From assembly GCA_030248065.1 (NCBI GenBank), contig JASAMV010005446.1, positions 35,305-99,304 on the forward strand: a stretch of DNA of 64,000 bases. Direction: 5' to 3'. Origin of the DNA: Rhynchonema sp. JSB1_4 (taxonomy: Eukaryota; Nematoda; Chromadorea; Monhysterida; Xyalidae). Below, one piece after another: positions 58,141 to 64,000 of the stretch (position 1 is its first letter; every line of letters starts with the position of its first letter). The notes under the pieces are model-generated. The model made no database searches and was not told the origin of the DNA. It saw only the letters and a program-made list of their open reading frames with translations. Made by a program: the position numbers and the translations under genes.

Positions 58141-60915
58141 CTGTTTGGGCAATGAAAATTGAACACAGGTTGGCATTCCATTCAATATATGACATGACAA
58201 CTGCTGCTGAGACAAATGAGAAGAATCTACATACCACGACCACGAGACGTGAAAAAATTTAAGGGTGCTCTAATTTAAGAGCCTATTTCAACTCATTTGA
58301 AAAAATTTAAGGCCCCCTTAAATTTGAGGCAATTCGGTACCTCAATCGCGAACAATTTATTCATTCTGGTTTCAGTGTCCTTTCAATAAATGAAACATCA
58401 GCCATGTTATTGACCAAACAAACAATGTCTAGTGTTGATTGTCCAGTCGTCTCAAATGGATTATGCACATTATGTTTCATCCATGCCTTGAAGTTTTGCG
58501 GTGGGTAACGTGAGCATAATTAACACTTGAGTCCATCCAGCATTTGAGCCTATTTGACACCAAGCATGACGTTGGAACACATGCGTCCCCACTCTACGTA
58601 TCATAAACTTGTCTCAAATTATAACGCCGTCTAGTTAAAACCCCGTTGTAACGCATCCTTGTGGTCACATGACGGACGCATGGGACAGATTTTTCCACGC
58701 ACGCAAATGCCACTTCAACAAAGCACTTTGTGGGGGAAAATCGGCTCATGAAACTAAACCGCCGTCTCTCACAAAACTAACGCGCTATCCCTCAAAGCGA
58801 AATCTCCAATCGTGGATTAAACTTTAGCGATAAAAGCGTTGGTTAAAGTTCAATGTGTGGACGTTGTTTTACAACCACCCGCCATCTTAATGAACATACC
58901 ACCTATGCGCTCTTGCGAAAGCATGAAATCGGTCACACTTGAGTGGAGACGTCGCGGTCGTGATATCACAATCAAATTGGTTTCATTTCTGCATCTAGTT
59001 GCGCATACACGTCATACGATTCTGCTCCCCACGCACGCACCATCACGTTACCCCATTCATGGGTTCGCTTCTGCACCAAATTGGTCTTGTTAACGCAACG
59101 CACATGACATTGATGATTCCACATGAATAGGCGGAAGCGCAAAGAGGAATAAAGTATGTCGAGTTAAAAATAAAAGCAAAACAAAGGAACCATTTTGGAT
59201 TGCGTGGGAGGCGGCGGACAGCATGGTAATGATTGGACCCCGGAACTTTTTCTGGATAATTTATTCTCTGTACCAAAAAACACGAACAACAATCTCTTCT
59301 TCAGTGGAAAACGGATGACATTAGAACTACACTTGCAAACACAAGAGACAGAGAGCATTATTAAAAACAACGAGCCAATTACTATATCTCCATAAATACA
59401 AATAGAATTCTTGACCGCATCAATCCATCATCACTGAACAAAAAAAACAGAAAACATGCTTGCGCCGTGAAAAACAGTCAATTAATTGAAACACAAAATA
59501 ACTGCCATAAGAAACAAATTACCAACCATTCACCTGACGACGGGCTACAATAGTGAAACAGCGCAGCACACTTGCTAATACAGTGAGAAACAAAGAACGG
59601 AACAGCCTAAAACATGGCATTTGGTGCCGCGCAATAAAAGAGATAAATATCACATGTTGAATAAATTAATCGGTAGTTATAATAGGTTCCTAAACTCTTT
59701 ATTTTTCGTTAGAAACACAAAAACAACCAGAAATTAACGATAGTGGCTGAGTACTGCTTTCACTAACTAAACACACACAGTATTTTGCAGCCAAAACGGG
59801 AGATTTACTATCTTTCGGAAACAGTAACCCTAAAAAAGAAAAATCAAGGCCGCGAGAGAAGAGAAACAATAACAAAACCACCATCAAATTCTCATCAAAA
59901 CAAAAACGAGCACAATGAGAGATATTAACGAATCAATAATAATTAATCAATAGTAAACAACGCACAACTCAAAAACAAAAAAACAGCCAGCGGATGATGC
60001 GATGAGAGAGAGCCAATAGGAATCACCACGATTATCGAATGCAATGCACCACGCACGCTAATAACGACGAGAATCAGAACCTGAACATGGAACGTAATGT
60101 ATTGGCCACGGACAATCTATGAGTTATTGCGGGCCAAAATTCCAATTCTGCCGTTAAAACTGCGATGAGTCTAACGCTATGGCAATATTACCGATGAGTA
60201 TGATGACAGGTGACAGGTATGACAACACACTGGCATTTTGGCAGTGCGCAACATCAGCCGGCATCAAACTTGGTTCACTAAAGTTCTGAAGAAACGTGGT
60301 TCACTAAAGTTCTGAAGAAACGAAAAAAGTTCTGTAAAGCTGTCCCCAGACAGTGCGCTTCGATACTAATGTACTTCCGACCACCAAATTTGATAAAATA
60401 GCCAGATGTGACCACTATCAATGACAACAACGTACCCCTTTGCGACGATCGTTGTTCGTGTCCACGTCTGAGCACGGTCGGTCCGGCCACGCCCATCGGT
60501 GGCACGCCACTCACCAGCGGGAATTCGGGTGGAGACTGGCCCTCGTCGTCGATGCTGTGACTGCAGGCGATGTAGATGGATTAGCAGTTAAATAAAACAT
60601 ATACTTGCAGTGCTACTTGATACGTTGCCCAAACCAAAGGTTCAAGCACTCGAAAGCACTACTCGCAGTTTCGATTACCACGGGCGCCAATGCCGTTCGA
60701 CAAACGGTTATTGAAAGAGATTCGTTAGGTCAGAAAATAGGTCAGAATTTAGGTTAGTTGAGAAAACCTAAACTAAAAATTTATATCTCAATTGTTGTGT
60801 GACAAAAGTCACAGCTAAACTGCCGAATGTTAGATGGCGTGACAATCTCCCGCATCCTATCCCCGACACTATAACACCAACGAGACAGCACAACACCAGC
60901 AAGCACAACAACCAA
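58141..60915. other. Intergenic and possible 3' region of the minus-strand gene
   Basis: No gene is firmly supported. A possible extra minus-strand exon reading HSIDDEGQSPPEFPL lies near 60516-60560 and would belong to the coiled-coil gene if the stop at 60916 is skipped by splicing. 60271-60325 has a 26-bp tandem duplication (GGTTCACTAAAGTTCTGAAG). Confidence 0.4.
60271..60325. repeat. 26-bp tandem duplication
   Basis: GGTTCACTAAAGTTCTGAAG occurs twice in direct succession, with part of a third unit. Confidence 0.7.
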
Positions 60916-63900
60916 TCATCTGCCTGCCCCCAACCAATCAGCATCGCGCAACGGTCGATGTTGGCGACGTGGTCGTGTCGACGACTTGGAGCCCGTCGTT
61001 GTGTTGCTGTTGCTTTCCGGCATCGTGATCGCTTGATAGCTGGGATGGCCGGACAGAAGGATTGGTGTGGTCATCAGTTGAATGGGCACTGTTGCCGCTG
61101 CTTGGTCCACGTCCGATTGGCTGCATCATGTGAACGGATGGGAAATGATAGGGAAAGATTGACGTCGAAATGAAAAAAGGTTAGGCAGACAATATAAATG
61201 CAGTTAGGGTCACCCACTCACCAAGAAACCAGAGAACACAAAGTCGATGTCGATTATACTGACAAAAATTGACCGTCTGGTCGTGAAAGCACAGCACATC
61301 AAGGGGCAAGCCAAAGTTGCAACCAAAATTATCAGATTAAACCATTTCAAGAAATTTAGGTACTATCGAGACGAGCTAGACACTATACCTCTTTTTCCGT
61401 TCACCTTCGTTCAGTTGAAGACCACAAACAAACATGATTCAACCAACCGTCCTCTAGATCGTGTGCGTCGTTTGTTCTTTCGATGATGTCGTCTCGCATC
61501 ATAATCCTCAATCGTGTTGTCCTCATACGGCGCACTCTTGCGTCCGTCCGTGCTCTTGCGCGACGACGATGTCTTCGACTTGGAACGGGGGTGTTGTGTT
61601 GACCTGCAACAGTCATCGTGCAAACAGCTTCAGTACTGATAAGTCAATTGAATCAGGGCTTATTTGCGGTCAGAGCATGCCTACCGGAAACATCGCAAAA
61701 GCTCTGGCTTGCATTATGTGCCACCGACGGTGACAATGACATATTGACTGTAAAGATCAGTTCAAGTTCAAACCAAACAGCAGCCAAAACACTGTCACAC
61801 CAACTGACCGTGGTCTCGAGCCAGCAGATGTATCATGCACATTCATCGGTGATTTATGACCCAACGATTCAGGGTCACTGGTTGGCATCGCATTCCATCC
61901 GCCACCCAGACCTGCGTCCATACCGCCGCTCGGTTGAACTGTGGCAGCGGGAGCACCAAGCAGTGAACCTGCATGTTGAATGGCACATGCAGAATTTAAG
62001 CCTCAAGTTGACGGATTTTTAGGGAATTCTGAGCACTTAGAGCGCCGAAAATTGAATCGTAATCTGCATCAATGTTCCAATATTTTTGGAACAACATGCC
62101 ACTGATAAACTATCGCAGAACATAAGATTACAATAAACTGCACACTTTGACAACAGATGTCGGTCAAGTTTTGCCAACCACTGTAAATAGTTGAAAACCG
62201 CCAAGCGAAGTTGCTTTCGGAACACGCCAATATGCACTAAGCTGAAGCAACTGACTATAATTATATCCGGTTCCGTTGGCACTGCTTTGTGTGGAAGTGT
62301 TGAGCATGAGTTGTGGCGAAAGACTGGTCATACGCGGTGCCCCGCCAGACCCGTATTGCATCATTTCGGCCTCCGACGAATTGCCGCCCGCCGAGTCGAC
62401 GCGACCTGTGCAGAAATAAAATGAAGAGTTTCTCTCACTTTCATTTTGTTTTCTCTTAATTTTTATTTGTACCAGAATCGGGAGGCGATCGTTCCTGAAC
62501 ACCGGTGGTACGACGAATTGGGGCGGGCGAACTGCTGTAGCCACCCATGATGGGCGAGATGGCTTGAGGCGGTGGGTTTTGCGTCACGTAACTGCAACGA
62601 ACGGAACGAAATGAACAACATTCTTATTTGTAATGTTGTGTTGACCGTGAAAGCCATCTGGTTTGTCGAAAAGATCTGAGACCGAGCAATACTCGGATTG
62701 CCTTTTTTAATCAACAACACGCTCGAGCACGATAACAAATATTTGGCAAAAAAAACTTTAGAGTGCTGATGACGTGCGGTGTTGCCATTTGGCAGGCACG
62801 GGCAAGGGCAACCTTTATTCAGACCGACCGATATTGTGCCATATCATCCCTGAGCTGCTTCTCCGTCTGCCTCCACTCCCTCATGTCATGGTAGTGACGT
62901 GCGTCCATCTTCTCGGCCTCGCGTCGCAATCGCTTCACGTCCGCGTCCAGATCCTTGATCTTCTCCTCCTTGATACCCAGTTGGTCTTTCAGTTGGCGCA
63001 CCTGCAAAAGTGAAGACGCTAACAATTGAATGTTATGGTCTTCAAGGCTATGTCGCTACCGAGTCACAAACACTGAAAACCTTGCAGAAATCACGAAACG
63101 ACACAACTTCTGCTGCCTTGCCTACTCACCTCATCATTGGCCGCCTTCCATTCCTCTCGCTGTTTGCCCAACTCAGTCGAACGATGTTGCAGTTCCTCCT
63201 CTTTGTGTTGCAGCAGCGACGTGACCTAACATTTACACAAAAACGGAATTATCTAACTGTAAAGCATACTACAAAATTTCATGATGCTGAAACATCAGCA
63301 GCACCTGTTTCATCTGCGACCAAATATCCTTTCGTTCCTGCTCCGTCTCTTCCAATTTTCGGCGCAAATCGCTCAATTCCTGTTTCAGACGGTTGCACTC
63401 GGCGATGGACACATCTTTCTCCTGAAACAAAAGAGAAAAATTCTAGACTTCCCTCCTGTGTCGCTGTAGAATGTTACCTCCAGCTGGATTCGAATAAGCG
63501 ATTACACGACTCGGTTGTCCAAGCCAGATCAGCAAAAAAACAGATGAACAAGATGGGTGCGATTTGCGCCTAAAGGCCTAACTATACTTCGTTCTCTCAG
63601 AGAACAAAGAACAAATTCTCGCGCGCTGATTGGCTGTTGAACATACGTAGACCAATCAGCGCGCGAGACTTTCTTTTTTGTTCTCTCAGAGAACAAAGTA
63701 TAGTTAGGCCTTAAAGGTGCAAATTGCGCGAAACTTGACGCACCTGGGTGCAAACTGGACACGGTGAACATCGAAGCCGGTTCTTGTCACTCACTCCAAC
63801 CTGTTCGGCAATATCGACACGTCTACGGGCCTCCTTCACATCGACTTCCAATTTGCCGATCTTTGCCCTCATCTTCGCGTGTTCCTTCAACTGTTCAGCA

Positions 63901-64000
63901 CTGGTCGGCACTGGTGTCTTCGTTGCTGGCGCATCACCCCTCGTGTCCGAGCTCATATCGGCCAATTGCCTGCCGATATCACCAATTCTCGTACCAGCCA
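60916..64000 (-). CDS. Coiled-coil protein with Ser/Arg-rich tail, 5' end outside window
   Basis: Minus-strand exons, 5' to 3': beyond 64000 to 63744, 63421-63305, 63225-63130, 63001-62829, 62591-62473, 62405-62256, 61968-61809, 61603-61448 and 61120-60916. All junctions from 63001 onward agree in phase. The first half is heptad-like and highly charged (EELQHRSTELGKQREEW, KEEKIKDLDADVKRLRREAE, LKQELSDLRRKLEETEQE), predicting a long coiled coil. The second half is low-complexity with GGG, SSS and QQ stretches and a basic RRHHRKNKRRTRSRG block that could be a nuclear localisation or nucleic-acid-binding tail. An SPCPVC motif near 63750 may bind metal. The product is probably structural or scaffolding; the family is not recognised. 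TGA at 60916-60918 is taken as the end. Confidence 0.7.
63574..63710. mobile_element. Palindromic MITE family L in an intron
   Basis: Ends AGGCCTAACTATACTTCG and inverse AAGTATAGTTAGGCCT, with TAA flanking both sides, a 3-bp target of the Harbinger kind. Arms carry GTTCTCTCAGAGAACAAAG and GCGCGCTGATTGG with their complements. It sits in the first visible intron of the coiled-coil gene. Confidence 0.8.

Overview
This is a gene-sparse, repeat-rich piece of invertebrate nuclear DNA. Genes are split by short GT-AG introns (often about 50-150 bp), acceptors are commonly TTTCAG, and several products belong to animal families (stomatin, ABCA/CED-7-type transporter, USP deubiquitinase). Nothing looks prokaryotic. 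Intron style and base composition (near 45 % GC by eye) would fit an ecdysozoan such as a nematode or tardigrade, but I cannot name the organism.

Layout: 982-2460 is a TTA-flanked element built from arrays of a 10-bp motif. 3328-4864 is a complete five-exon stomatin-like gene. 6243-7455 and 7805-8797 are tandem paralogous genes for small His-rich two-TM proteins with PPPxY tails. 10900-11757 is an unrecognised gene. 12463-23295 is a full-length ABCA-family ABC transporter of about 38 exons; it carries a 274-bp TA-flanked MITE inside a coding exon and a 1-base frameshift in its second ATPase domain, so the sequenced allele looks damaged. 25312-28146 is an unrecognised gene whose exon is split by a 1.34-kb inverted-repeat element that supplies plausible in-frame splice sites. 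28165-34180 is a mass of foldback elements plus a 165-bp tandem satellite. 34982-36773 encodes a Lon-type (S16) peptidase domain without a visible AAA+ module. 38141-40816 encodes a divergent USP-type deubiquitinase and may belong to the same transcript. 41198-41330 is a stray genomic copy of one ABCA exon. 41743-43655 is a long TIR element with a Penelope-like fragment and a hammerhead-like core. 47998-50695 is an unrecognised Ser-rich gene. 53270-54605 and 56500-58140 are nested foldbacks. 60916 to beyond the right edge is a minus-strand coiled-coil gene.

The most informative feature of the window is its transposon archaeology. At least a dozen families of non-autonomous palindromic elements can be delimited, several with target-site duplications, and nested insertions give their relative order. 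Two insertions sit in coding exons with opposite apparent outcomes: one disrupts the ABCA gene, the other looks like a newly made intron. The genes themselves do not form an obvious pathway; the only functional adjacency is the Lon-like peptidase next to the deubiquitinase.
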